From Elysia chlorotica (lineage: Eukaryota; Mollusca; Gastropoda; Plakobranchidae), in assembly GCA_003991915.1 (NCBI GenBank), contig RQTK01000350.1, positions 144,227-208,226 on the forward strand: 64,000 nt of DNA. The letters are read 5' to 3'. Position numbers and translations under genes: made by a program. The stretch's first letter is position 1. Every line of letters begins with the position of its first letter. Under the pieces are notes generated by a model. That model saw only the letters and a program-made list of their open reading frames with translations. It was not told the origin of the DNA and ran no database searches. Positions 1 through 16,437 of this stretch are shown piece after piece.

Positions 1-639
1 ATGTGTGATTCTCTGGGGATCTTAGTGGAAGAACGGGTTATTAAAAAATTTTTGCGAAATTTATTTGATTACGTGATCTGAATATCTTTTACGTTATTAT
101 TAATTGATTGATTCAGTGAAATGATATTATGCCTAATCTGTATATATATAAATATATATATATATATACATTTGGCCTATATCATATATATATTGGCTGA
201 CTTTGATATTTAAATACATAATTTGAGGCAACCAGAGTGAATCAGGCTCAAGTCGCTAATAATATATATATATATATATATATTGACACTTTAGTAGACA
301 GGAACATTGTTAGAGAGTACAATGGTCTCCATAACTGATTGGACCGAGAAATAACCCTCTCTCTGGACTGATAGGCACTTGCGGTGCGTTTGAATCACCG
401 CTGTAGCTTTCTCTTAGAAACATGTACATGTAGATGTAAAAGTGGTTTAACTCTTTTAAAATTTTAAAGTCTATATATCGGCCCATTATATATGAGTTAA
501 TGGGTTGGGAAGTGATGAAAGGGCTAAGATCAAAATGACCTCAAGATAAGTAAAACTAAGCATTCTATATTACTCTTTGCTTTTCTGTCATAGCGGTGAT
601 GTAACCTAAGTTGGTCTAATGAAGTAAAAAATCAGCGTT

Positions 640-770
640 AAAGCTATATCGTGGTTGGGTCCCAAGACTGATATCTGACAATTTTCAGGTGATGCCACGC
701 TGAGACATTGCAAGGATACTACAACTCCTGTCTCAGCCGGAAACAGACCCAACAATTAAGGGACGAAATT
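640..770 (-). mobile_element. Degenerate SINE fragment
   Basis: It shares the tail segment of the window's main SINE family in reverse orientation: a CCCAAGACTGATATCTGACA stretch, then CTCCTGTCTCAGCC. The tRNA-like head is missing or decayed. Confidence 0.5.
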
Positions 771-1244
771 GGACAAATAACTGTTGTCTGATCAAGTTGT
801 CGAACCTGATAGTACCACTATGTTGGGTGTTGGAAAAATAGAAAGGACTTTCGGAGAAAATGGACTGGAAAAAATAGTTTCACTATCTCATAACTGAAAT
901 TTCTTTTTGGTTAATTTCTTTACTATCGGACAACAAGGGAAGTTATGAGCTGTATAACTATTTAGATAATGTGCATGACGTGTCTTCCCTTGGCTAAAAT
1001 TCTTCTCAGAATGATTCTGTCCATATTTAGTTCAGATCTTCAAAAAAATGCTTCATCATTTTTAGACAAAAAGGTGTTAATGATTTTTGTAACAAAATGA
1101 GAGGCGCGTTCTTCTACAAAAAAGTTACCAGTATCTTTAGAAAATCTTGAAATTTTAGTTTTTTTCATAAAATAAAGATTTGAGCTGACGTATAAGAGAG
1201 AAAAACAAAAAAAAAACTGAATCAAATAAACAAACGAAACCCCC

Positions 1245-1297
1245 GACAAAAACAGCAGCAACAACAAAAACCAAAGCAACAACAACAACAACCACAA

Positions 1298-1336
<39 letters not shown>

Positions 1337-1615
1337 AACAACAACAACAAAAACAACAACAAAAACTACAAAAACAAAAACAACAACAAATATCACCACC
1401 GTCACCACCACCTCCACCACAACCACCACCGCCACCACCACCACCAAATAATAGAAAGCAATAACAAAGAAACAGCAACAAAATCAATAAAATCATAAAC
1501 AAACCAACAACAAAGAACAAAAAAGAACAACAACAAAACGATAACAACAACAAAAACAACAACATCAAAAGCAGCAACAACAAAAACACAATAATAACAA
1601 CAACATAACATAAAA
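1245..1615. repeat. AAC/ACC-rich cryptic simple repeat
   Basis: Interrupted AAC triplets with ACC-rich stretches (about 1400-1445). It produces long Val/Leu-rich frames on the minus strand, which are not genes. Confidence 0.85.
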
Positions 1616-3203
1616 GGGCACAGAAATGTAAATGAGAAATCATACATGGTCAAAGAATCAGAAAATAACTTCATTAAGGATGGTTCAGATATTCTGTTTT
1701 GCACCACCCCCATGTGGATGAAATCTATGACACTATGTAGCGTAACAAAGTTGCATCTATTTTAATGTCACACATAATTAATCTTATTTATAAGATAAAT
1801 AAAAAATTAATTATGCAGTCAGACCGTTCCATCATAATCATATTAGAAAAGTGTCATAATTTTTTTGCACAGGATGAGTCTAGCAATAGCATTCACACAT
1901 ATGTTTAGGTTGGTACAAAGACCAATCTACCTTCTTGCACTTTTTTAGGTACTTTCGTAAATTCATGAAGATTTAATTTGAAAGGTCTAACATAAATTTA
2001 TTAACAAAACGAAATAGAAGATGTAGAGATTTAGACGAAACAATGCGTCATACGCGAATGTCATTATTGGAAAATACTTGTAGAATTGAAAGCAGCTTAT
2101 TCAGTTAATGGCATCTTCTCATACAAAAAAGCCATTAAAAATGTATGAAATCTTACTTTGACTCCTCGACATAATGTGTTAGATCACTATTCGACAAATA
2201 AAAGGGAAAAACAAATTTTCATGGGGAAAAAATCAAATTATCTGGCGGTCATCTCGGATTTTTTTCAACGATGTTTAGTTTTTTAAATATATTTTTTTAA
2301 TGTATTAATGAACTAAATTATCTGAAACTTGGTGTGCATACACTTGACATAACTATGGTAAATTACATACAAGCATTGGCATATTTATCAAATAATAGCA
2401 GATTTTTGGCGTAGTATATACATGAATATAAAGCACCTGTAGAAATAGTGGGAAAATGATAAAATGATCACAAAAAAGACAACTTAGAGAAATATCCTTC
2501 TATACAAAGTTTTTTTCTGCAACTTAAATTTGATCTCAATCCAACAAAAAAATTATAGGCAATTACGTATCCAAATTATTCGTTTTGAGAAAACGGCAAA
2601 CAAATAATTTGCAGAGACGAAATCATGGGGACAATTTTGGATGGTAGTAATCTAGAAAAAGCAAGGTCTACAAACTGTATTATGAGAATTACCGGTAAGA
2701 AACTAGGAACTTTATTCATATTTAAATGAAGAGTTCGGATATCGACTATTACAATTATAAATATAACTCGATATAGTGGTCAAAACGTGTGGTCAAATTA
2801 AATGCCCAACATGAATGAATTCATTTTTGGGTGGGGAGTCATGGACAAAAATATGAAACAGATAAAGTGTAAGTGTTTTTTAACTGTTTTATTATGTTTC
2901 TATATTATTGAATAACTCGAGAAGGCAATAAGGCAGTTTCTGTGAGAAGGGAAAATATCCATATGTACGCGCAGATGCCCTATTTAGAGATAACCTACAC
3001 ATTTACGATTTTACAATGGTTCATAATAAATTTTAAAAAAAATTGATATGATGGAAACCGTATAATTATGCTAAATTGAAATGTTTGTTAGCCGTGCTAT
3101 GTCATGCATATCAAATCAGAATTATGTGTGTTTTAGTGAGGGACTGGATGAGGGGTTCGTTGCAGTGTTCTCTGATGGTGATCCGAAGCAAAATGGGGAA
3201 GGG

Positions 3204-3206
<3 letters not shown>

Positions 3207-3294
<88 letters not shown>
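3207..3294. repeat. GA dinucleotide microsatellite
   Basis: About 44 uninterrupted GA units, followed by about 200 bases of degenerate GA-rich sequence. It generates Arg-Glu and Ser-Leu frames that should not be annotated as proteins. Confidence 0.95.
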
Positions 3295-3296
<2 letters not shown>

Positions 3297-4278
3297 TGTG
3301 GAGGAAGAGAGAGAGACATCCAGACATACAGACAGACAGAAAAACAGAGACAGAGAGATAGAGTGAGAAAGGTATAGAGAAATAGACAGGCATTGAGACA
3401 GACCATGAGAGATATAGAAACACTGAGAGAGGGATTAAGAGCGGAATAGATAGAGGAAGTCAGAGAAAAAGGAAAGGGTAGAGAGAAGAGAGAGAAAAAT
3501 AGGAGAAGAGATAGATATATAGACTGCACTTATGGATAAAAAGAAAAAAGAAATAGAAAATAGAAAGAAGTTATAAAGTAACATCGAGGGATAGAGAATA
3601 AGAAGGAGTGATATATTGAGAGATAAATAATTGGAGCCACTAAAACTCGTAGATAAGTTCCGTCTTCTTATTCCAATTGCACGCATGCTTTAACCAAATT
3701 ATCTTTAAATTAATTCGTTTCTGATTCAGCACGTATCTTTCCAGTGGTTTACATCAAAGCAGGTACATTTTGGACCTTTCTCAGCAATTCGATTTAATAC
3801 TAATTATAATACACATTGCACAAAGGTTTAAGACAGAGATAGAGACAAAGATACACATACAGTAAAAGAGTCTGATAGATGTAACATTCTATGGCCTATT
3901 TCGCCAAGCGTTCATTTGAGTTTCGTCTCAGTTTGAGTGCATGTATAAAGGTCGATGAACTCTTAACAACTTTTAGACCCTGAGATATCCAATTGTGAGT
4001 TGTGTTCTTGAAGGGTGAGTAATCATTTTAAAAATATTTTCGGATCCATTATTATTTCTTGAACTAGACGTGCGATCACTTATGAAAGACAGACATTTTA
4101 TTGTTTATAAAGAATATTTCTAAAGCAGTTCCTATACGTAATATTCCATGTAATAAAGACTAGATAGGCTATGTAACTCGCTACCATGAGACAGACATGA
4201 AGCTCCCGCCAGTAGATATAAGACCCTCAACCCGAACTCTGCGCTCTTGTTGGACATTATTTTGCCTTTTTGGGCCAT

Positions 4279-4619
4279 TGAGTTGAGTTGGTTTAACGTC
4301 CAATATAGGCTATATTGTGACGGGCCCAAAGACTGACGTCTGACAATTTTCCGTGCTGCCACACACGAGACAGGGCGAAGCGCTGGGGTAGAACATCGGC
4401 TACCGACGCAAAAGGTGCGGATTCGAGTCCTGGCGATTGTACTCCCTACTGGTTGGATCGGTGTCAGTTTAATGTGACCGGCTGAGGCAGGAGTCATGGA
4501 ATCCCCGCCCTGTTTCATGTGTGGCGGCACATAAACTTGTCAGACTTTAGTCTTGTGGCCCGTCCACAATATAGCCTAATAGTTCTCATGTTGGTCGTTA
4601 AACCAACTCAACATCAACA
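4279..4619. mobile_element. Back-to-back inverted SINE pair
   Basis: Positions 4279-4372 read as the reverse complement of the SINE 3' tail (TTGAGTTGGTTTAACGTCC onward). From about 4373 a full-length plus-strand copy follows. It has a tRNA-like head with a B-box-like element (GATTCGAGTCC near 4431), a central GTGACCGGCTGAG core and the shared tail ending GTTAAACCAACTCAAC. The two pieces can fold on each other. The same family recurs at 16436, 19260 and 39440 and as many fragments. This is a repeat-family call by internal comparison; no library name is claimed. Confidence 0.75.
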
Positions 4620-4801
4620 AACTTTCCAGGGGCTATTCAGGCTCATAGATCACTTGAAAATTACTTAATGTGTTCTGGCAAATCCTAACAACGACAAGCT
4701 TATTAATATTAGTTCCAGGGTTTGACTTATAATATACATTGTGCCCCAAACCCCCAACCCCTCTCCCCGCTTCTCACATTGTTATCCCTACAGGATCCAT
4801 A

Positions 4802-7349
<2,548 letters not shown>

Positions 7350-10300
7350 CCTGGTCTATAGTCAATCCAGGGAGGTAACTCTAAACAACCGGGCTATAAC
7401 TGAGGGTTAAACTGCAAACCATTTGTTAGAAAGTACATTGAAAATTTTAAAGTAACAATTCAATTTTCGAAGTGTAATAGTACGTTTAATTTATGTAGAC
7501 AAATTTACGTTCTTTTTTTAAAAAGTAATGCCTTTTCATTTTTATGGAATAATACTTTATTCTTTGTTTTATACCATGTTCTATTTTAAATGAAATTTTA
7601 ATGTGTAAAAGTGCAATGAGTTGAGTTTATTACATATGACGTTTAAAAACCTCTGTATTAGTATTATTTTATATTTCAAATTGAAATAACTTGGTCATAA
7701 AATTTGAAACTTTAAAAAGTGTTCTTGTCCATCTCCTAGACAAGATTGAAAAAATAACATGATGGAGAAGTGGAAATGCCTAAATCATGGTTTTGACTTA
7801 GGCATACCAATAATCAAGCAGTTTAAGCAGTTTAAATGGTGTCTGCATCTAAAAACTCCCAGTATTTTGCCAGGTTGGCTCTGATCTTTTTCCCAGTAGC
7901 AATAGTCTAAAACTGCCAAAAAATGACTTAGGCAATTATCTTATGAGCGTGACGATTTTAACACAAAACGCTCACTGAACCCCCGCTTTCCTAATTCTAT
8001 TCTAAGCTTTGCAAGGATAGTAGTTTTTTTTTCTGCAGGACGATTTCACTCACTGAGTGATCTAAACTTGCTAATGCTATGAGGACAAGCCTCACTCGGG
8101 CAAGCCTTTGTGACAAGTATTCTAAATGTTTAACTAGTTCACAACCAACGAAATTCGTGGGAGTTGTGGTTCGAACAAAGCTGGAGGATTGACAGATACA
8201 AATGTGCTAAAACTGTCTCTCTCTATATATACCTTTAAGAATGAACATAATTAATGTTTTCACGAAGAGATACACCACATCTATCATGTTGTGAAAAACG
8301 GTTGAAGAATATCTTTGTAAAGTTTTGTTTTGTTTTCTTTTGGTTTATGTCATTGAATGGAAATGAAAGCATAAATAGAAAGCAGTGTCAGTGTTCCGAT
8401 TTCGTTTTAAATTACTAATTTGTTGTCAAATTATCGTTTTAAGAGCAGTCAGATTTTTTAAACTATAGGTTATTCTAAAATTTAGATTAACAAAATCAGC
8501 CCATCCGATTTTTCTAGTTATAGAAAAGATAAGATGGGGAAGTAATTAAATATTGGTGAGTTGATGATATAAGTAAGTTTGGTGAGAACTGCTATCTCGT
8601 AATTTGTTTTGTTGTTAGAAATAATTACATTAATGCCAATGATTCCGGGGTATGCTACTTATGGTTACATCAACTCACATGTATGAAATGAAAATGTCTT
8701 GACATCCTGATTAATATTGCAGTATCTCCTTATTTAAAAAAAAAATAGATGCATATTTTTTTTAAAGGATAGAGGGAAATGACAGCGAGAGAGACACACA
8801 GACAGCGATAGCGATTGAGGGGAGAGAGACAGACATTACCCATAGTGTCTCAAGTATTTTTTTTCACTTCATAGATGTATAAATACCTTAGTTTTTCCTT
8901 TAAAAAAATTATGGTGTTACCCTTCATCTTTATCTTAAAGACGTCTTATTTTATCATTTTATTTTATCATTTTAACATTGTATCACCAACACAATTTCTT
9001 CTATGATCATTACTTTTGTAAGTTGAACTTTACAGCTTGAGCCAACAATACCTGACAGGTCTTTCAAATTAACTTGAGGGAACAAACAAACAAAAATCGT
9101 CTTTGCACTTACAGTACTATTTACGTTTCATCCCTCTTTTTCCCCCCCAAATTTAACTTTCAACTTTAAAAAATAACAAAGAAAACAACAAAAGCAACGC
9201 AGAGGCTAAAAATATAGATGTATAATGGGTGTTTTCAAAAATGAAATCTTGCACAAAAAATAAAGATTTGATTTGACAGTTTTTGAAAGTATTGTTGCTT
9301 GCTGTATAAAAAAAACAAGCAATAGGTTGGAAGTAAAACATTTAGATTGCAGAGTAAACATAGTAAGAGCTTGTTTGAGACAAAAAGTTGATTAACAAAT
9401 TGAAGATATGTGGGAAACAAACATTTCAAACATCCTGTAAAATTAAATTGAATTTAAGGGGTAATCACAAAACTTGTGAAATTAAATAAGGCTCACAAAT
9501 AAGCTAGACTTAAAAAAACAAAAACAAAAAATACAACATACCAAAGCAGTGCACTAACTGGAGGAAAATGCTTTAAAAGTCTTGTGAAAAAAAGTTAAGG
9601 CTTAAAGGTAAGTTATAAACGGAGCAAAAATACATTTAAGCGAGTTTGGTTGAAGATAGGGACTACTATTATTGTCAGATATAATGTTGTTTCAATAAAT
9701 TAATAGTCTAATGGAAAACAACAATAGTTTTTATAATTTTTTAGATATCTTGGGTAGTTCCAAAGATATCAGAAATTAAGTACAAAAAAAAGAGAGCACC
9801 CTCAATTTAAACAAAATTACCTTTAGAGTTACCAAAGCATTTCACAGTAAAAAAAAAGCTTTGCTCAACGTATGTTTAAAACAACAAACTTGTAGGAATT
9901 GCTATATATATATATATATATGTCATGGATATAAGTAAGCAGGTATACGCCAGCAGTTTTCACCAAGATATCAGTATGCACAATTGGAGCAAGAGACTAC
10001 CAGAAACAATTGAAGTTAACATTAAAAGTCAGCATTTCTCTAGATTTCAAATAGGGATTACAGAAACCCGGAAAACTGCGTATTTCATTTTTATAAAGGT
10101 CAAAATTTCCGCTAGAGGAAAAAGATATGATGCCACTTTTTGTGACAAGTGTTTAAGTTATGAATTTATCAATTAAAGATAAACAGTTCCTCTCTTTAAA
10201 TTTTTACTAGTATAAGTAACACACAACCCCAAAAAATCCAAAATCCAATTACATTCAATTATTCTCTCTAAATACAATCATATTCCATTTCCCTCTCTCA

Positions 10301-12309
10301 TTTGAATTGCAATATATTTTTCTCTCTAAAGCAAATCACTTAGAAACTTTCTCTCAAAATACAATCACAATAAATCCTGAAAAAAAACAAAAAAACAACA
10401 ACACTGTACAGCCAACCATGGGAAATTTGATAAACACATTTTTATAGGCATTCTATAAGCAGCACCAGACTACAACATCTTAATTAAAAAAAAAAAAAAA
10501 AAAAGTTTTCATGGTGATACCAAACTCCAATGAAAAACTCCAAACAGTGTAAATGTTTCCGGAGTGGTACTTATAGAAAGACTTTGGTAAAATATAAAAA
10601 GTTCATGCTGTCAACCATAGGAAAGTTCATGTAAAAAAAAAAAATCCTTGATGACACAAGCAAATTTAGTAATGGCACTCTTCAAAACAATTATTCCGAC
10701 CACATACAAAAAAAAAATTTCCTGCCAATCTAATCAGCCGCTGACGCATCGACGGTTAATAGAACATTATTTATAGTAACTGGGTTATTGCTGTTTGAAT
10801 TGGATAATACAACGAGCATCATGCCATCAGGGTTCAGGCCCTGTTTTACCGCATGCAGCCAATATAGCCGTTACCATGCTCATGTCCAGTAAAAACAAAC
10901 TCACCGCATGCAGTGGATTCCGCTTAAGATAACCCTCCTGCCTTACTGAGCAGAAAAGGTTTTTATTTTATCGCAAGTTTATATGAAATGGTGACTGTAA
11001 GTGTGAAGTAAAAACAAAAAAGGAAATTGGTGCCTTCAAAAGTTTACATAGGGCCATAGTTTATCTGAGGACAGTAACAATGTAAATCAACTAATTTGCC
11101 AAAAAAAATTTTCAAGAGGAAATAATTATGATGTAAATTATGGATTGGAATCCTGGAATTGTTGGAATTTGTGTCAAAAACGATTTTCTTTTTTTAAAAT
11201 ATCACCATTTAACAGGTGAACTGAGCAATCAAAATTTCAAACGTCATATTGTAACATGGGTTGTTTCAAACCAAGCTTTTTTTTTATTAATTGCTTGATT
11301 GCCTATCACAGAATAAAACAAACCACCAGAAAAACAAAAACAAAAAAGTCCTAACAGGCCTTTAAGTTATTGCTTAAAGATAAAGCCACTCGCATGGTGC
11401 ACCACAGAGGTAACAAAAACAATATTTAAAAACAAAAAATCACAATAATAATAATAATTTATTATATTTCACAAATAATAACGGAAAACTGAAAAAAATA
11501 CCCTCTTTCCATTTATAGAAATATCTTAAACCTACATCAAAACATGGTATGGGCATGAGGGCTTAAAGAGTTAAAGCGCTTTACCTAAAAGAAGTTCAAA
11601 AGTACTTTACAATAATCATAATAATACAAAAGTTCAATTTTTCAGACAATTTACACTGATTAAGGTAACAACTATTGGAAGGCATTCAGTCATTATGTGG
11701 AAAGCAAACTTTAATATGTTTGTAAACGATGCCTAAAATCAGGTAGAGATAGGCATTTTAAATGCTGAAAGGTAACTTTTGATTATATGGAAATATCAAA
11801 TACTTGGATCATCATAATAAATGGCAAATTATGTGAGACATAAAACAGGATCTAAAGGTTATTTTTCTCAGTTCTGTCTCTTTGCGGGACAAATCTTTAA
11901 AACAATCTTAAAAAACAAAAAACTAAACAAAAAAACAAGAAAAGAAAAAAACAAGCAGATAATAGAAAAATGTTTAAAAGTAAAAAACAAACCCCCCCCC
12001 CCCCTATATAACAGCATAAACTACATTTTAAAAAGCAATCAACACAAAATAAAGTATAATTTTCTTCTTCTCCACCCATTTGTTGACACTGCACACATGT
12101 TGTGCATTTGTGCTAGCACCTCTTTGCATTTGTGCTAGCAACTCTTTGCATTTATCTACGCACATTCCTTTTCACAATAAAAAAAAATCAAAGCTTTTAC
12201 CTTTTATAAATTTTTTGAAATACCCTAAAATAATGCACACACAAGAAATAGTCCTTAAATCATGTGATGTGAAAAAATGAACCTTTACACATATCACAAG
12301 GCAAAGAAC
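7350..12309. other. Intergenic AT-rich stretch between convergent genes
   Basis: This lies between the 3' ends of the SLC22 gene (plus) and MANBA (minus), so it holds both 3' untranslated regions. No exon was found. It contains poly-A runs, a short TA array (9904-9921), a C run (about 11992-12004) and a fragment with AAAGCGCTTTAC near 11573 that resembles the insert at 18815-19046. TTTATT (minus-strand AATAAA) occurs near 11458 and 10963, but which site polyadenylates MANBA cannot be told. The 83-residue frame at 9925-10176 has no recognisable features. Confidence 0.5.
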
Positions 12310-12627
12310 TTAAAAGATAATCCAATGCATAAGAGATATATACAAACAGAGAAAAACGAGAAGTGAAAAACTTGCTGTCGAGCTTGCCGCCCTGTTCGTC
12401 CAGTAGTTTCGTACAGATCGAACCGAGAGCTCCGGCACCAACGACAGAGCTTGGGTTGACTCTCTAGCAAAGAACCGGACCTTGTGGGTCGAAGCAAACA
12501 TGTGAAACCCGTTGCTCGAGAAATGGCCCTTGACGCGTCCCGCCGAAAGCCATACAAACAGCGCCGGCACATCGGTAGAGAGCTCAATCTCAAACACAGA
12601 GGTGTCTAGCTTTCTCACTGATGCAAT
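12310..12627 (-). CDS. MANBA: MANBA terminal exon with hydrophobic C-terminal tail
   Basis: The exon begins after CTTCCCAG (12629-12628) in phase 0 with [20 protein letters not shown], homologous to the C-terminal beta domain (the human counterpart has PFVWLDVGS, here ALFVWLSAG). The family protein normally ends soon after the motif here read as VRFFARES. This one continues for about 40 residues and ends [18 protein letters not shown] followed by TAA. A small-residue cluster (AASSTAS) precedes the hydrophobic run, the layout of a GPI-anchor signal or tail anchor. That function is inferred. Confidence 0.85.
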   Translation of the reverse strand: MASVRKLDTSVFEIELSTDVPALFVWLSAGRVKGHFSSNGFHMFASTHKVRFFARESTQALSLVPELSVRSVRNYWTNRAASSTASFSLLVFLCLYISLMHWIIF

Positions 12628-14644
12628 CTGGGAAGGAGGAGTGACTACAGGTTTAAATGGTGAAAGAGAGGGAGGGAGGGAGAGATGGGTGAAGAAGGGC
12701 AAGTGAATGATCGAGGAAATAAGAGAAGTAAGAGAGAGTGGGTGAGTAAGTGAGTCATGAGTGAAGGAGGAAGGGAGAGGGGAGGGGCAGAAGAAGTAAA
12801 GAGGAATGTTTGCAAGTACAGTATATCTGTTTAAAATGAATGTCTACTTCCGTTTGCTTGCATTCTGTCGTATACAAATCCATATCTTATACTTATCTTA
12901 TAATATCTACTGCCCCAGAGAAATTCATTAGAAGCACACAAAAAAATCGAAAATAATATGGTCCTAACACTACATCTAAAACCAGATTTGATTCTTTGTC
13001 AGGAAAGAGGTTTCAAGTCGCCATCTCTTCTAAATGCATTTTACAATGACATTTTAATAGGCTATAACTCTGTTTCTAATTACTTCAAAAAAAAGAACCA
13101 AAGAAAACCAGTATATCTAATTGAGTTATGTTTTTAACTCATCTTAGACCCTTGTGCGGCTTACATCCTGTGTGTTTAGAGGAGCATTCCTCATGACTCA
13201 TGGGACAGACAGGCACGAGACAGAAAGCTGTGGTCAAGGAGTCTAGAGAACACCAAGCAGGCCATTGAGAAAGTGCAGCTAGTAGAGTACAAAGGAGCAC
13301 ACAATCGCCAACACTTACTGCCTGCCACTGATAATTACCTATGCGCCATCTGCCAGCGTCTCTGCGAATCATGTACTGGTCTGATGGCTCACAAGCGAGC
13401 CTGTTCAATCTAACCTTAACACATACAGATAGCCAAGTCGACGGTTTGCCGTTATTATTATGCCTTTAGAACGGGAAAATATCTCACCTTTAGATCTGGA
13501 ACCCTGATGGCTGCATATTTTGGATAGGTCAACATGAACCAGTTGGAAGAGAGAAGCGAACCACCCTGGTCCGTAGCAGAGAAATAGAGCAAGCAGTGTT
13601 CTGGCCCTGGGCATCTCGACTCAGACAGGATGTCCGGGATGGATTTCCGAAACACAGATTCTGCTGTTGTTTTTAACTGTGGAAGACAAAACACCAATTT
13701 CATTTACTAAAAATCTAATGGTGTACATTATTAAGGTAAATTACTTTGTGTCAGTAGATAACTAGAGCATGGCCCAGGGTAGTTTAAGGCGTCACATGGC
13801 AGGACAAGATTCCAAACAAAGTCATGTATGGAAAACTGCATAGATAGATAGATAGGATAGATAAATGAGATAGATAGATAGATAGATAGATAATGTATAA
13901 CTGAAAAGTTTGAAAATCTAGAAAAAAACAACAAAAAAGCTCTATACTATTAAGGCTAAGCACTTTGTGTCATCAGATAACTAGACTTTGAATTTGTGAA
14001 GACTTTGTAAATTCAGACAAAACCTGATATTGATGAAAAGGGGAGTTTTCATATTACTAAAAACTAATGGTGTATATTAAAGTCAAGCACTTTGTATCAA
14101 TAGATAACAAGACTATAAATTTGTGAAGGCTTTATGACCAAAGAATATCTTAAGGCCTGATGTAGGCAATGTAGAATCATGGACAAGGTAGAAGAATGGA
14201 CTAGCTTGAAATTTTTTTAGACATGACTTCTCTTTCTGCCATGTTCTAAAGCCCACAAATGTTTTTATTGCCTAAGAGAGATTAGTGTCAATAACTCCTT
14301 TGTAGGAACAAAAACTCAGTTAAGCTGGCTATCACTAAAAGTTTCTAAACACTGAGTATTTTCAGTACCTATTTCACCTTCAAACATTAAAAGAATGAAA
14401 GTTTGTGGCACTCACTAATGAAGTAAACATAAGCAGAAACAAAGCAAAATAAAAAAACATCATATTGACTCCTGCTATTCATCAAGAGACTGCAGGGGGA
14501 ATCCTAAAGACAATTATTGATTAATCTTTTTGAAACGCTATCATCCGCTTGGGAAACCAATATTTTAAAAGGTTAAGGGTTTAGCCTCCACACTGCCAAG
14601 CAGTAAATTGCTATTATATAAATAAATGAAACTGTTACATTTGC

Positions 14645-14699
<55 letters not shown>

Positions 14700-16339
14700 A
14701 AGGGTTTAGCCTTCACAGGGTTTAGCCTCCACACTGCCAAGCAGTAAATTGCTATTATATAAATAAATGAAACTGTTACATTTGCAGATAGATACATAGA
14801 TAGATAGATAGATAGATAGATAGAAAGGGTTTAGCCTTCACAGGGTTTAGCCTTCACACTGCCAAGCAGTAAATTGCTATTATATAAATAAATGAAACTG
14901 TTACATTTGCAGCAACTGTGATGCAAGGATCTGGCTGCTGAGCCACACCCGACGCCGTTCTCAACAAGACTGACGAAACTCAAGTTACCCAGGGCACAAA
15001 CCATCGTCTTCCATGACGGAGGGATGCCCACCACAAATAATTAAGTCATCTAATGAGTTGTTGTTTGGTTGGTTTAACGTCCCAACAGCAGCACTATATC
15101 ATCTAATGAGCTAAGATGGCTAAAATCTGAATCTTTTCTTAGGTCTTCTAAGCCATCTTAACCCTCAACTCGATCTTATGAATATATAATTTCACCACAG
15201 ATCTTTACAATAAAAATTACTCTTCTAAGCAAGGCAGATAAATTATGAAATACTACGAGAAAATGTTTTATATTTGATTCCTTCCTTTAAAAAAACAATG
15301 ATATTCTTTGGCCATGAAGGATCATCTAATTCAAAACGCTATTTCCTGTTCAGATTAATAATTGTTTCGAGACCAATTGGATTATATAGTTGTTGTTTTT
15401 TTCATCCATGAAGTTGACATCATTATTACATCTCAGACCTATGACTGTCACATTACACCTTGAAACTTAACATGATTTTTCCTGCCGCTAAACTTTAAAA
15501 GTTGTCTGATATATTTTCTTTCCGTGGACAAGAGGCCCATTAATATTTTCCTCAATTCAAGCAATATTTTTTTTACATCATCAAATCAGCATGAAGTCGA
15601 ATGTCACTTATCAAGGAAGCTTGACATACCTGGCAAAGCTCAGTACCATAAGAAAACTCTGCCTCTGTATGGCAGCTTTGTAAAACTGTCCACATTGCAC
15701 TTAGCACCCGTCCCCAATATAGCCTATATGGAGCTGATGTTAGATGTTAGGCAGCCAACTCAACATAAAATTGTCAGACATTAGTTTAGGCATCCGTCCG
15801 CAATAAAGCCTAGGAGCTGACAGTGAACATCAAGAAACCAACAAGCAGACCTGGTAAGGCACAGTCCAGGAGAAGATAGGTTGGAAGCCGCTATACTCAA
15901 ACACGTCAACCTGAAGGCGTCCAACAGTCGCAGAGTTCACTCGGTGAAGCAAGGAGTAGATTTCATGCTCTGGTAGATCACTGGTTTTGAAGCTGTCCAG
16001 CGTGGACATGGGTTTAAATTGAAGTTTACCTGTGTGAGGTGAAACGAGAAGAAAAATCTTAGGATTGGCTGGCAAAATATTTTTTTAAAAACTGTTCTCA
16101 TGACACACACATCAGTGTCCTTGGACTTATCTACTGGTGACTAAAAGAATAAAGAAAATCATTAAAACCTGCTGTATTATTTCCTTTACTTGTGTCCAAA
16201 TGGGGAAAGTGCCATATGGATGGTGCAGGTTCGATCCCTGTCTATGTCACTGATCTATCTGTTGGTCACAAGCTAGACTAAGGTCTGTGATTGCTTCTTC
16301 AAACCAATTTTTCTCATCATTCCTTTCTCAGTCCTCCCA

Positions 16340-16437
<98 letters not shown>

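Larger units (their letters stand above)
1..4793. other. Intergenic, repeat-rich, no gene seen
   Basis: No exon-like reading frame with splice sites or recognisable protein similarity was found here. The stretch holds TA microsatellites (about 138-172 and 262-283), a degenerate SINE tail (640-770), an AAC/ACC-rich cryptic repeat (1245-1615), a GA array (3207-3294) followed by GA-rich sequence to about 3520, and a back-to-back SINE pair (4279-4619). All long open frames here are low-complexity translations of those arrays. A 5' untranslated exon of the SLC22 gene that starts at 4.8 kb may lie here but cannot be located. Confidence 0.6.

Noticed and set aside
1040-1713. Long Val/Leu/Phe-rich minus-strand frames
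   Set aside because: They are translations of an AAC/ACC simple repeat, with no exon structure.
3076-3529. Arg-Glu, Ser-Leu and similar frames
   Set aside because: GA microsatellite artefacts. The same holds for the frames at 16273-16546, 21569-21775 and 30043-30376.
9925-10176. 83-residue frame
   Set aside because: No similarity, splice context or composition evidence; the length is compatible with chance in this AT-rich stretch.
14573-14797. Tandem repeats as a CRISPR-like array
   Set aside because: It is a eukaryotic GATA microsatellite with block duplication; there are no regular unique spacers and no cas genes.
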